From contig OZ239144.1 of assembly GCA_965194505.1 (NCBI GenBank), forward strand, positions 1,550,001 to 1,614,000: a stretch of DNA of 64,000 nucleotides, given 5' to 3'. This stretch comes from Hahnella aquatica (GTDB lineage: Bacteria > Pseudomonadota > Gammaproteobacteria > Burkholderiales > Burkholderiaceae_A). The position numbers and the translations under genes were made by a program. Shown piece after piece: positions 42,032-49,681 of this stretch; position 1 is the first letter of the stretch; each line of letters opens with the position of its first letter. The notes beneath the pieces are model-generated. The model had not been told where the DNA came from. It ran no database searches and saw only the letters and a list, made by a program, of their open reading frames with translations.

Positions 42032-42688
42032 TTGGGCCACCTCGACCTGGTCAAGCGCATAGCGCTCCACCTGCGGGTGCGGCTCATGTCGGTCATGGAC
42101 CTCCAAGAGCTCATTCAGGTGGGCGTGATTGGCCTTCTGGAAGCAGCCAAGTCGTACGACCCCACCAAGGGGGTGCCTTTTGAACACTTTGCCCACAGCC
42201 GGGTGCGCGGGGCCATCATCGATGAGGTGCGGCGCATGTCCACCCTGCCGCGCTCGGCCGTGGCCATCCACAAGCAGCACAACGAAGAATCTCGGCAGCT
42301 CTCGGCCACCCTGGGCCGGGAACCCTCACAGGCCGAACTGGCCGCATCCCTGGGCCAGGACGTTGACGACTTCCAGACCGACCGGCGCAAGGCCGCCCAA
42401 TTCCAGACGGTCTACCTGGAAGATGTGGCCGAGCAGGCCTTCAGCATCCCCGATGAGCAGGCTCGCCGGCCCGACGTCCAGGCCGAGGAATCCCAGTTTG
42501 TGGAGGCCCTGGTGGCTGCCATCGAGCAGCTTCCAGAACGGGACCGGCTGGTCATGTCCCTTTACTACGAGGAAGAGCTCAACTTAAAGGAAATCGGCTC
42601 TATACTCGACGTCTCGGAATCGCGGGTGAGCCAGATTTTGTCGGCCAACGTGAAAAAACTCCGAGCCATATTGGGGGTCGACGCCTAA
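42032..42688 (+). CDS. fliA: Flagellar sigma factor FliA (sigma-28)
   Basis: FliA directs late flagellar genes. Region 2 has LQELIQVGVIGLLEAAKSYDPTKGVPFEHFAHSRVRGAIIDEVRR (core FEHFAHSRVRGAIIDEVR). Region 4 has LPERDRLVMSLYYEEELNLKEIGSILDVSESRVSQI (core LKEIGSILDVSESRVSQ). The first standard start codon is TTG 42032 (218 residues, GAGG 8 nt upstream). The coding-like frame continues 18 codons further up (KTTNPYASPADEVEALV), which would restore the usual ~236 residues, but there only a CTG at 41978 is available. Four sigma-28 promoters in the window are its likely targets. Confidence 0.93.
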   Translation: MGHLDLVKRIALHLRVRLMSVMDLQELIQVGVIGLLEAAKSYDPTKGVPFEHFAHSRVRGAIIDEVRRMSTLPRSAVAIHKQHNEESRQLSATLGREPSQAELAASLGQDVDDFQTDRRKAAQFQTVYLEDVAEQAFSIPDEQARRPDVQAEESQFVEALVAAIEQLPERDRLVMSLYYEEELNLKEIGSILDVSESRVSQILSANVKKLRAILGVDA

Positions 42689-42725
42689 GCCGCTGCGGCC
42701 CCTTTCTTGATTGAGAGGACGCATC

Positions 42726-43247
42726 GTGCTGGGAAAGCTGTTCGGAAGCGCTGACAAAGAGGCCATGGTCAAGGCCAAGCAGGAGTACGAGACGGCGATC
42801 AACGCCAAGGACGACTCCCGCGAGACTCGCACCATGAAGGTGCGCATGGGCCTGCGCTGCCGGGCTGTGCTCGACAAGACCTTCATCGAGGGCGCCGAGC
42901 GAACCGCCGAGCATGCCGAGGCGTGCATGCTGGCCGTGGCCAACGACGAAGAAAAACCCAAACCCCCCGCACCCAAGGCCTTCCAGCCCATCAAGTCGGT
43001 CAACGGTGAAATCCTGGCCTACCTGCCCCTGGAATTTGCCGAAGAGGTCTTCAAGATCGGCGCCGCCTACCAGCTCGAGGAAGTCAGCCCGGAGCAGGCC
43101 ATTGAGCTCTGCCAGGCCGTGGCCGACAAGATTTCAGAGGCGCTCGACCTCGACCAGCCCTTTGAGGCGCTGGGCTTCCTGAAGGAGCAACTCGCCGAGG
43201 AAGATGGCGAGGAGACCGACGAGGACGACGGCCCCGAGTCCAAGTAA
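42726..43247 (+). CDS. Hypothetical acidic protein after fliA
   Basis: No family recognised. From GTG 42726 (GAGAGGA 8 nt upstream) the product has 173 residues. It appears cytoplasmic and soluble: a basic helical N-terminal half with RTMKVRMGLRCRAVLDKTF, a Pro/Lys linker (about 83-92), a more hydrophobic helical part with YLPLEFAEEVFKIGAAYQLE, and a very acidic tail (EEDGEETDEDDGPESK). It is in line with fliA, 37 nt downstream, so probably co-transcribed. A chaperone-like role is possible but not supported by a motif. Confidence 0.75.
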   Translation: MLGKLFGSADKEAMVKAKQEYETAINAKDDSRETRTMKVRMGLRCRAVLDKTFIEGAERTAEHAEACMLAVANDEEKPKPPAPKAFQPIKSVNGEILAYLPLEFAEEVFKIGAAYQLEEVSPEQAIELCQAVADKISEALDLDQPFEALGFLKEQLAEEDGEETDEDDGPESK

Positions 43248-43355
43248 GCATGCCGGGCGGGCGAGTCCCGGTTCGGGCAGCGCACTGCCTCGGGCCCGGG
43301 CCTCAAGAAGCCTGCGGACGGGTCGAATTCCTCTAGACCAGTTTAGGGGCTCAAC

Positions 43356-44117
43356 ATGAACACGGTTCTTCTCTTTTCGATTTTGGTCTTGCTCGCGGTG
43401 GTGATGGTGCTCATGCTCATGGTGGTCGACCATGTCCGAGCGGTACACCAGGCCGTGGCCCCGCCCATGCCCAAGGAAGACGAACTGCGCGAGACCTTCA
43501 CCCCGGCGCTCGAAGCCCCCGAGGGCGAAGGGGCCCCCGTGGATGAAAAGGCTGAAGAGCAGGCCGATGCCCAGGTGGTCCAGGAGGACAAGGCCGACCC
43601 GAGCTTTGGCACCCTGCAGGGCAAGCGCCTCTGGGACGGCATGACCGGCAAGCCCGTCGAGGGCGTGGAGCCCGAGAAAATCGAGGAACTCAAGCCCCGC
43701 TATGGCGTGATCCTCACCAAACATATTCAAGAGTTGGTGGCCGAAGGCGCCGAGCATGGCAAGGCCAGCTCGTCCAAGATCGCCTCCAATCGTCGAAAAA
43801 TCAAAGGCTTGCGCGGCGTTGTGAGCTCCTGGATTCCCCAGCAGCATGCGGACGCCATCTATCAGGCTGGCTTTGACAGCGCCACGGTCACCGAGAAGAA
43901 CCTCGGAGCCGTGCGCAAAGGCCTGGAAGACGTTTGTGACATCCTCTTCCAGCGCACCGGCGTGGACGCCAAAGGGGCCGCCTGGGCCCAGCGGCTGATC
44001 AACCTGCCCGGCCAAGCCCCCGCCGAGGGCGGCGATGTGCCCGCCCTGGCCATGGATGCTGGCGCCATGCCGGCCCCAGGCCTCGACATGCAGGTTCCCG
44101 CTAAAGCCGCCGCCTGA
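43356..44117 (+). CDS. Hypothetical membrane-anchored protein before fliS
   Basis: No family recognised. The 253-residue protein has an N-terminal membrane helix (about 4-24, VLLFSILVLLAVVMVLMLMV), an acidic Ala/Glu/Pro linker (about 38-80), and a helical domain (about 110-215) with RYGVILTKHIQELVAEGAE and VRKGLEDVCDILFQRTGVD. The tail is Ala/Pro/Met rich. AGGGG precedes the ATG. The sigma-28 promoter of fliS begins inside its last codons, so expression of the two genes is at least partly separate. Confidence 0.75.
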   Translation: MNTVLLFSILVLLAVVMVLMLMVVDHVRAVHQAVAPPMPKEDELRETFTPALEAPEGEGAPVDEKAEEQADAQVVQEDKADPSFGTLQGKRLWDGMTGKPVEGVEPEKIEELKPRYGVILTKHIQELVAEGAEHGKASSSKIASNRRKIKGLRGVVSSWIPQQHADAIYQAGFDSATVTEKNLGAVRKGLEDVCDILFQRTGVDAKGAAWAQRLINLPGQAPAEGGDVPALAMDAGAMPAPGLDMQVPAKAAA

Positions 44118-44128
44118 TCTGCCGATTC
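44102..44128 (+). promoter_or_regulatory. Sigma-28 promoter of fliS
   Basis: TAAAGCCG, 11 bases, GCCGATTC. The TAAAG core and the shared -10 octamer are both present with ideal spacing. It overlaps the last codons of the preceding gene. Confidence 0.85.
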
Positions 44129-44163
44129 AATCAGTGTCGGGCGTTAAAACGCCTTCACTGATT
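44129..44163 (+). other. Long hairpin in the fliS leader
   Basis: Outer arms AATCAGTG (44129-44136) and CACTGATT (44156-44163) are perfectly complementary, and inner arms GGCGT (44140-44144) and ACGCC (44149-44153) close a TAAA loop. It follows the -10 element directly, like the fliC leader repeat, and no T-tract follows. Confidence 0.65.
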
Positions 44164-44186
44164 CAAACGGAAACGAGGACTCCAAG

Positions 44187-44609
44187 ATGCGGCAAATGAG
44201 AAAAGCGATTGAGAGCTACGGTGATGTGAAGGTCTCCACCGGAGTGGCCACAGCAGACAGCGTTCAACTCATTCAGATGCTCTTTGACGGGCTGATGGAG
44301 AGCCTGAAATCCGCAGAAGGCCAGATTCGCCGCGGCGCCATCGAAGAGAAATCCAAGAGCCTGGGCCGTGCCAGCAAGATTGTGCTGGGCCTGCAGGGTG
44401 CCCTGGACTTCAACGCTGGTGGCGAGATTGCCCGCAACCTCGATGAGCTCTACGGCTACGTGACCCGTCGCCTGCTGCATGTGAACCTTCACAACGATCT
44501 CGAGGCCCTGGCCGAAGTGACCAGCCTGATCTCCGAGATTCAAGACGCCTGGGGCACGATTCCCTCGGTGCTCAACAGCCGCCCGGCACCGGTGCGCCTG
44601 GCATCCTAA
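44187..44609 (+). CDS. fliS: Flagellin export chaperone FliS
   Basis: FliS keeps flagellin unfolded and monomeric before export. The 140-residue helical protein has the family features SVQLIQMLFDGLMESLKSAEGQI (core LIQMLFDGLME) and LDELYGYVTRRLLHVNLHNDLEAL, corresponding to the usual 'L..LY.Y...RL..AN...D'. GAGGA precedes the ATG. Driven by a sigma-28 promoter, consistent with co-expression with fliC. No fliT is adjacent. Confidence 0.92.
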   Translation: MRQMRKAIESYGDVKVSTGVATADSVQLIQMLFDGLMESLKSAEGQIRRGAIEEKSKSLGRASKIVLGLQGALDFNAGGEIARNLDELYGYVTRRLLHVNLHNDLEALAEVTSLISEIQDAWGTIPSVLNSRPAPVRLAS

Positions 44610-44639
44610 GGGCAAAGGAAGGGCCCGTCTCGCGGCGGG

Positions 44640-45035
44640 CTACTTCCCGAACTGCTTCTTCATCTGGCTCGACGTTGCGTCAAACCGCGACGTCGAGTCG
44701 CAAATGGCGGTCAGCGTGATGCGCGGCGCGGCATCGGCCTCGTCGCCCTCGAAGTCAAACCCCTGATAACGGCTGTTGGCCACCAGCTTGATGCGCTGAT
44801 TGCTCATGGCCATCACCTTGGCGGTCTTGCCTTCAAACAGTGCGGTGGGCCCATTGGGCATGACCCGCACCATGAAGGCATCATTGGCCAGTTCACATTT
44901 GTTGTCGAGTGTGACCACCACCTCGACGGGCTTGGGCGGCCCGACATCGGCGAGCATCACGTAAACAAAGGCAGCAAAGGCCCCAAGGCCTAAGAGGCTG
45001 CCGACAATCACCAGCGCTTTTTTGAGGTCATCCAT
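44640..45035 (-). CDS. Hypothetical membrane-anchored protein
   Basis: No family recognised. The 131-residue product from ATG 45035 has a hydrophobic segment (about 7-29, ALVIVGSLLGLGAFAAFVYV) and a periplasmic-looking beta-rich domain with a Cys pair (about 46 and 113). The sequence includes VEVVVTLDNKCELANDAFMVRV. It converges with fliS and is divergent from the glutamate-synthase-like gene. The frame continues to 45293 but the upstream part overlaps that gene and looks non-coding. Confidence 0.7.
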   Translation of the reverse strand: MDDLKKALVIVGSLLGLGAFAAFVYVMLADVGPPKPVEVVVTLDNKCELANDAFMVRVMPNGPTALFEGKTAKVMAMSNQRIKLVANSRYQGFDFEGDEADAAPRITLTAICDSTSRFDATSSQMKKQFGK

Positions 45036-45121
45036 ACTGGTGAGTGTGCCACGGGTAAACACGGGTTTCGCTCTCGCCCCCGGCTTGGGCATCGTTGCAG
45101 CAAACCATAGGAGCCCTCCCC

Positions 45122-46717
45122 GTGTCGCCGAGCATTCCTCCCATTCGTTACTGGCCCTGGCTGTCGACCCTTCCCCTGGCCGCCTTGAGTCTGCCCTGGG
45201 GGCCCTGGCCCGTGCTGCTCTTCTTGGTGCTCTTTGGCCTGGGCCTTCAAGACCTTCGGCAGTCCAAGCAGGCCATCCGGCGCAACTACCCACTGACCGG
45301 CCGGCTTCGATATGCGCTCGAATCGATTCGGCCGGAGATTCGGCAGTATTTCCTCGAGAGTGACGAGGAGAAGCTTCCGTTCTCGCGCCACCAACGGGCC
45401 ATGGTCTACGCCCGCTCCAAGATCCAGAATGACAAGCGGGGCTTCGGCACCATAAAAGACCTCTATGCCGGGGATGCCCAGTGGATCAGCCACTCCATGC
45501 GGCCCATCGAGGTCTCGCACGAGCAGTTGCGAGTGCCCGTGGGCAGCGACCAGTGCCGCCAGCCCTACGACATCTCCATCTTCAACATCTCGGCCATGAG
45601 CTTTGGCTCCCTGTCGGCCAACGCCATCCAGGCCTTGAACCGGGGCGCCGCCATGGGCCACTTCGCCCACGACACCGGTGAAGGCAGTGTGTCCGTTCAC
45701 CATCGACAGCACGGCGGCGACCTCATCTGGGAAATTGGGTCTGGCTACTTCGGTTGTCGCACGCCCGATGGCCAGTTCGACCCAGACCGCTTTGAGGCCC
45801 AGGCCACCGAGCCGCAGGTGAGGATGATTGAGATCAAGGTCTCGCAGGGGGCCAAGCCTGGCCATGGTGGCGTGCTGCCCGGGGCGAAGGTGAGCGAGGA
45901 GATTGCGCAAGCCCGTGGCGTGGCTGTTGGCGAGGACTGCATCTCGCCGTCCAGCCACTCGGCCTTTCAAACGCCGCTCGAACTCATGGCCTTCCTGCGC
46001 CTGCTGCGAGAGCGCTCGGGCGGCAAGCCCGTGGGCTTTAAATTCTGCGTGGGCCGGGTCTCGGAGTGGTTCGGCGTGGTCAAGGCCATGCTCGAGACCA
46101 AGACCGTGCCCGACTTCATCGTGGTCGACGGAGCTGAGGGCGGCACGGGGGCCGCACCCATTGAGTTTGCCGACCACATGGGCATGCCCCTGCGCGATGG
46201 CCTGCAGTTGGTGCACAACACCCTGGTGGGCGTGGGCCTGCGCGAGCAGATCCGCATTGGCGCCTCGGGCAAGATCATCTCGGCCTTCGACATCGCCCGG
46301 TGCATGGCCCTGGGCGCCGACTGGTGCAACTCGGCCCGCGGCTTCATGTTCGCCCTGGGCTGCATTCAGTCGCGCTCCTGCCACACCGACCACTGCCCCA
46401 CCGGCGTGGCCACCCAGGACCCCGTGCGCCAGAAGGCGCTGGTGGTGACCGACAAGGCCCAGCGTGTCTTTAACTTCCACGCCAACACCTTGAAGAACCT
46501 GGCGGAACTGATGGGCGCGGCCGGCCTGTCGAGGGCCGACCAGATCACGGCCGACCTGCTGATGGTGAGAGACGAGAACGGCCGGGCCCAGCCCTTGTCG
46601 ACAAGCCTGGTGCGACTTGCGAGGGGGAGTCTGTTGGATGAAGGCATGCGGGCCAGCCTGCCCGAGCCCTACAAGTCAGGCTGGGAGGCCGCCAGCACAG
46701 CCCACTTCGGTGGGTAG
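45122..46717 (+). CDS. FMN-binding glutamate synthase family protein
   Basis: The start GTG 45122 has AGGAG 8 nt upstream (531 residues). Two hydrophobic segments near the N-terminus (about 10-50) anchor the protein in the membrane. The rest is a glutamate-synthase central/FMN domain: FNISAMSFGSLSANAIQALN, GAKPGHGGVLPGAKVSEEIA, FIVVDGAEGGTGAAP, and an iron-sulfur type Cys cluster CIQSRSCHTDHCPTG. The glutaminase and GXGXG beta-helix domains of true GltB are absent. Substrate is not known for these stand-alone proteins. Confidence 0.9.
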   Translation: MSPSIPPIRYWPWLSTLPLAALSLPWGPWPVLLFLVLFGLGLQDLRQSKQAIRRNYPLTGRLRYALESIRPEIRQYFLESDEEKLPFSRHQRAMVYARSKIQNDKRGFGTIKDLYAGDAQWISHSMRPIEVSHEQLRVPVGSDQCRQPYDISIFNISAMSFGSLSANAIQALNRGAAMGHFAHDTGEGSVSVHHRQHGGDLIWEIGSGYFGCRTPDGQFDPDRFEAQATEPQVRMIEIKVSQGAKPGHGGVLPGAKVSEEIAQARGVAVGEDCISPSSHSAFQTPLELMAFLRLLRERSGGKPVGFKFCVGRVSEWFGVVKAMLETKTVPDFIVVDGAEGGTGAAPIEFADHMGMPLRDGLQLVHNTLVGVGLREQIRIGASGKIISAFDIARCMALGADWCNSARGFMFALGCIQSRSCHTDHCPTGVATQDPVRQKALVVTDKAQRVFNFHANTLKNLAELMGAAGLSRADQITADLLMVRDENGRAQPLSTSLVRLARGSLLDEGMRASLPEPYKSGWEAASTAHFGG

Positions 46718-46749
46718 AGAGTAGCTGGATTACGAATGACGAGAGGGAT

Positions 46750-46828
<79 letters not shown>

Positions 46829-46866
46829 AAAAACGAAAACGGTGCCGGGCATGCGCCCGACACCGT
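46829..46866 (-). terminator. Intrinsic terminator of rpoD
   Basis: On the minus strand ACGGTGTCGGGC, loop GCAT, GCCCGGCACCGT (46839-46866), a 12-bp GC-rich stem with one wobble, followed by TTTTCGTTTTT. It begins two bases after the rpoD stop. The T-tract ends exactly at the 5' end of the tRNA gene. Confidence 0.85.
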
Positions 46867-46868
46867 AT

Positions 46869-49628
46869 TTATAACGTATCGAGGAAGCTCTTGAGCTTGT
46901 CGCTGCGGCTGGGGTGCCGAAGTTTACGCAGGGCCTTGGCCTCGATCTGACGAATCCGCTCGCGGGTGACATCGAACTGCTTGCCGACCTCTTCGAGGGT
47001 GTGGTCGGTCGTCATCTCGACACCAAACCGCATGCGAAGCACCTTGGCCTCGCGCGGGGTGAGAGAGTCGAGCACCTCTTTGACAACATCACGCATGGAA
47101 TCTTGCAGGGCGGCCTCGTGGGGCTGCAGCGTGTTGGTGTCCTCGATGAAGTCGCCGAGATGGGAATCGTCATCGTCGCCGATGGGCGTCTCCATGGAGA
47201 TGGGCTCTTTGGCGATCTTCAGAATCTTGCGAATCTTGTCCTCCGGCATCTCCATCTTGATGGCGAGTTCGGCAGGATCGGGCTCCTTGCCCGTCTCTTG
47301 GAGCAGCTGGCGCGAGATTCGATTCATCTTGTTGATGGTCTCGATCATGTGCACCGGGATGCGAATGGTCCGGGCCTGGTCTGCAATGGAGCGGGTGATG
47401 GCCTGACGAATCCACCAGGTGGCATAGGTGGAGAACTTGTAGCCACGGCGGTATTCGAATTTATCCACGGCCTTCATGAGGCCGATGTTGCCCTCTTGGA
47501 TAAGGTCGAGGAACTGTAGGCCGCGGTTGGTGTATTTCTTGGCAATCGAGATGACCAGGCGCAGGTTGGCCTCGGTCATTTCGCGCTTGGCCGCCCGGGC
47601 CCGCTTCTCGCCCTCGGTCATCTGACGGTTGATTTCCCGCAGGTCGGCCAGGGGCAGCACCACACGGGCTTGAATGTCCACGAGGCGTTTCTGAAGTTCT
47701 TGCAGGGCTGGCATGTTGCGCTCGAGCAGGGCCGCATTCGCACCGGCCGATGCGTTCACCTTCTTGGTGAAGAAATCCATGCGGGTCTCGTTGCCGCGGA
47801 AATGCTTGATGAACCATTCCTGGCTGATGCCCACCTTGTCGACGGCGAGGTTGCGAATGCTGCGCTCGGTGAGGCGAATCTCGTCGACCTGGGCGCGCAG
47901 GGTGTCGGCCAGGCGCTCGACCATCTTGGCCGTGAAGCGAATGCCCATGAGCTGGGTGCTGATGGCATCTTGGGCCTTGTTGTAGGCCGGCGAGCGATAG
48001 CCATCGTTGGTGAAGGCCTTGCGCATCTTGTCGAACTGTTTGTCGATGATGTCGAACTTCTCGAGCGAGGCCTCGCGACGCTCGGCCAGGCGGGCCGCCG
48101 TGGCGGTGTCTTCGGCAGCATCGTCATCTTCCTCGATGGCGATCTCAGCATCGGCCGCAGACAGAAGGTCTTCCTCAGGGGCGTTGGGGTCGACCAGTCC
48201 ATCGACAACTTCTTCCACCCGCATGGTGCCTTCGCGGATCTTCCTGGCGTGGTCGAGGATCTCGTTGATCGTGGTTGGGCAGGATGAGATGGCGAGCACC
48301 ATCTCGCGAAGGCCCGCCTCGATGCGCTTGGCAATGGCAATCTCGCCCTCGCGGGTGAGGAGCTCGACAGAGCCCATTTCACGCATGTACATGCGAACGG
48401 GGTCGGTGGTGCGGCCGAACTCGGAATCCACCACCGTGGAGAGTGCCGCCTCGGCCTCTTCCTCGGCGTCGTCGGAATCGCCAGCAGGGGTGTTGCTCGA
48501 GAGCAGCAGCGTCTCGGTGTCTGGCGTGGATTCAAAGACAGTGATGTTCCATTCCTGGAACGTGGCGATGATGGATTCCATTTGGTCGGAATCGATCTGG
48601 ATGTCGGGCAGGTGGTCGCTGATCTCGGCATGGGTGAGGTAGCCACGCTCCTTGCCCAGCAGAATGAGGGACTTCAGACGCGCCTTGCGGGCCTCAAGCT
48701 CTTCGGCCGTGAGCGGCCCAGAGGGCATGAACTCGAGCAGTTTTTTGTCGCGTGATCGGCGGCCACCGCGCTTGGGGGCGACAACAACCGTTTCCACCAC
48801 CGCGGCGTCGGCATCATCGCCGGCCTCATCGTCGGCCTCGGGGATGGCCTCGTCGTCTGAACCGCTCGTGGCCTTTGCCGGGCGACCCGGCTTGCCTTTC
48901 GGGCCCTTCGCTGCAGGCTTCGCAAGGGACTTGGCTGCGGGCTTTGCCGCTGGCTTCACGGCGGGCTGTTCTGCGGCCTTGCCGCTTTGCTTGGCGGCAG
49001 CGGCTTTGGTGGGAGCGGCGGGCTTGACCGCCGGCTTCGCGCTTGGCTTTGCGGCCGCTTTGGCGGGGGGCTTCGCAGGCGCTTTCGCTGCAGTTTTGGC
49101 TGCGGGCTTTGCTGCAGGCTTCGCGCTTGGCTTGGGGACTGCTGGCTTGGGGACTGACCTGAGGGCTGACTTGGCGGGGGCTTTGGCCGCCGCTTTGGCG
49201 ACTGGTTTGGCCGCTGTTTTGGCGGAGGCTTTGGCCGGTGCCTTCGCAGTGGCCTTCACCACGGGCTTGGGCGCAGCCTTGCCCGCAGGCTTTGAGGCCG
49301 ATTTCGCAGCAGGCTTGGGTACAGCTTTCGGCGCCACTTTGGGCGAGCTTTTTGGAGCAACTTTGGGAGTGGCTGCCTTGGCCACCACCTTGGTTGCGGC
49401 CTTGACTGTGGCTTTGACGTCGATCTTGCCACCGCGCAGCTTGGCAATGGCACTGGCCAGCGCGGCGTCCGCCGAACGGCTGGAAGACGAGGTTCCAGAG
49501 GCCTTCGCCGCAGAAGCCTTCGCGGAATTCTTCACTGCTGAATTCTTCACGGAACTCGCCTTGGTTGAGGATTTGGATTCTGATTTTTTGGGGGGCGTTT
49601 TTTTGCTTCGGGTGTCGGCCACAGTCAT
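46869..49628 (-). CDS. rpoD: Primary sigma factor RpoD (sigma-70) with long histone-H1-like N-terminal tail
   Basis: RpoD directs RNA polymerase to housekeeping promoters. Regions in order: 1.1 (about 315-370, LILLGKERGYLTHAEISDHL), 1.2 with TDPVRMYMREMGSVELL, a non-conserved acidic spacer, region 2 with RLVISIAKKYTNRGLQFLDL and KFEYRRGYKFSTYATWWIRQ, region 3, and region 4 ending VTRERIRQIEAKALRKLRHP. Before region 1.1 lie about 300 extra residues, of which 70-255 are Lys/Ala/Pro repeats. 919 residues against about 613 in E. coli. Last gene of rpsU-dnaG-rpoD. Confidence 0.96.
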   Translation of the reverse strand: MTVADTRSKKTPPKKSESKSSTKASSVKNSAVKNSAKASAAKASGTSSSSRSADAALASAIAKLRGGKIDVKATVKAATKVVAKAATPKVAPKSSPKVAPKAVPKPAAKSASKPAGKAAPKPVVKATAKAPAKASAKTAAKPVAKAAAKAPAKSALRSVPKPAVPKPSAKPAAKPAAKTAAKAPAKPPAKAAAKPSAKPAVKPAAPTKAAAAKQSGKAAEQPAVKPAAKPAAKSLAKPAAKGPKGKPGRPAKATSGSDDEAIPEADDEAGDDADAAVVETVVVAPKRGGRRSRDKKLLEFMPSGPLTAEELEARKARLKSLILLGKERGYLTHAEISDHLPDIQIDSDQMESIIATFQEWNITVFESTPDTETLLLSSNTPAGDSDDAEEEAEAALSTVVDSEFGRTTDPVRMYMREMGSVELLTREGEIAIAKRIEAGLREMVLAISSCPTTINEILDHARKIREGTMRVEEVVDGLVDPNAPEEDLLSAADAEIAIEEDDDAAEDTATAARLAERREASLEKFDIIDKQFDKMRKAFTNDGYRSPAYNKAQDAISTQLMGIRFTAKMVERLADTLRAQVDEIRLTERSIRNLAVDKVGISQEWFIKHFRGNETRMDFFTKKVNASAGANAALLERNMPALQELQKRLVDIQARVVLPLADLREINRQMTEGEKRARAAKREMTEANLRLVISIAKKYTNRGLQFLDLIQEGNIGLMKAVDKFEYRRGYKFSTYATWWIRQAITRSIADQARTIRIPVHMIETINKMNRISRQLLQETGKEPDPAELAIKMEMPEDKIRKILKIAKEPISMETPIGDDDDSHLGDFIEDTNTLQPHEAALQDSMRDVVKEVLDSLTPREAKVLRMRFGVEMTTDHTLEEVGKQFDVTRERIRQIEAKALRKLRHPSRSDKLKSFLDTL
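48864..49421 (-). repeat. Degenerate (A/P)AK-type repeat coding the RpoD N-terminal tail
   Basis: Codes residues 70-255 of RpoD: dozens of short units such as PAAKPAAK, KAPAK and KPSAK, like histone H1 tails. It ends in KGPKGKPGRPAK (48873-48908), which contains an AT-hook-like GKPGRP core, and is followed by an acidic stretch. Confidence 0.8.
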
Positions 49629-49653
49629 GACTCCACTCGCTGGGGAACCCGCA

Positions 49654-49662
49654 ATTATACCA
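49654..49662 (-). promoter_or_regulatory. Extended -10 promoter of rpoD
   Basis: Minus strand TGGTATAAT: a perfect TATAAT with the TGN extension. No good -35 is visible at 17 bases, which extended -10 promoters can tolerate. Transcription would start near 49647, 19 nt before the rpoD ATG, allowing rpoD expression apart from dnaG. Confidence 0.65.
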
Positions 49663-49681
49663 GAGGACCCACCAAAACCCC

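Noticed and set aside
44610..44640. A terminator between fliS and the convergent hypothetical gene
   Set aside because: Only a 5-bp GCCCG/CGGGC stem with no T-tract on either strand.
45008..46480. A 490-codon minus-strand frame opposite the glutamate-synthase-like gene
   Set aside because: The plus-strand frame has the FMN-domain motifs and Cys cluster; the antisense one has none.
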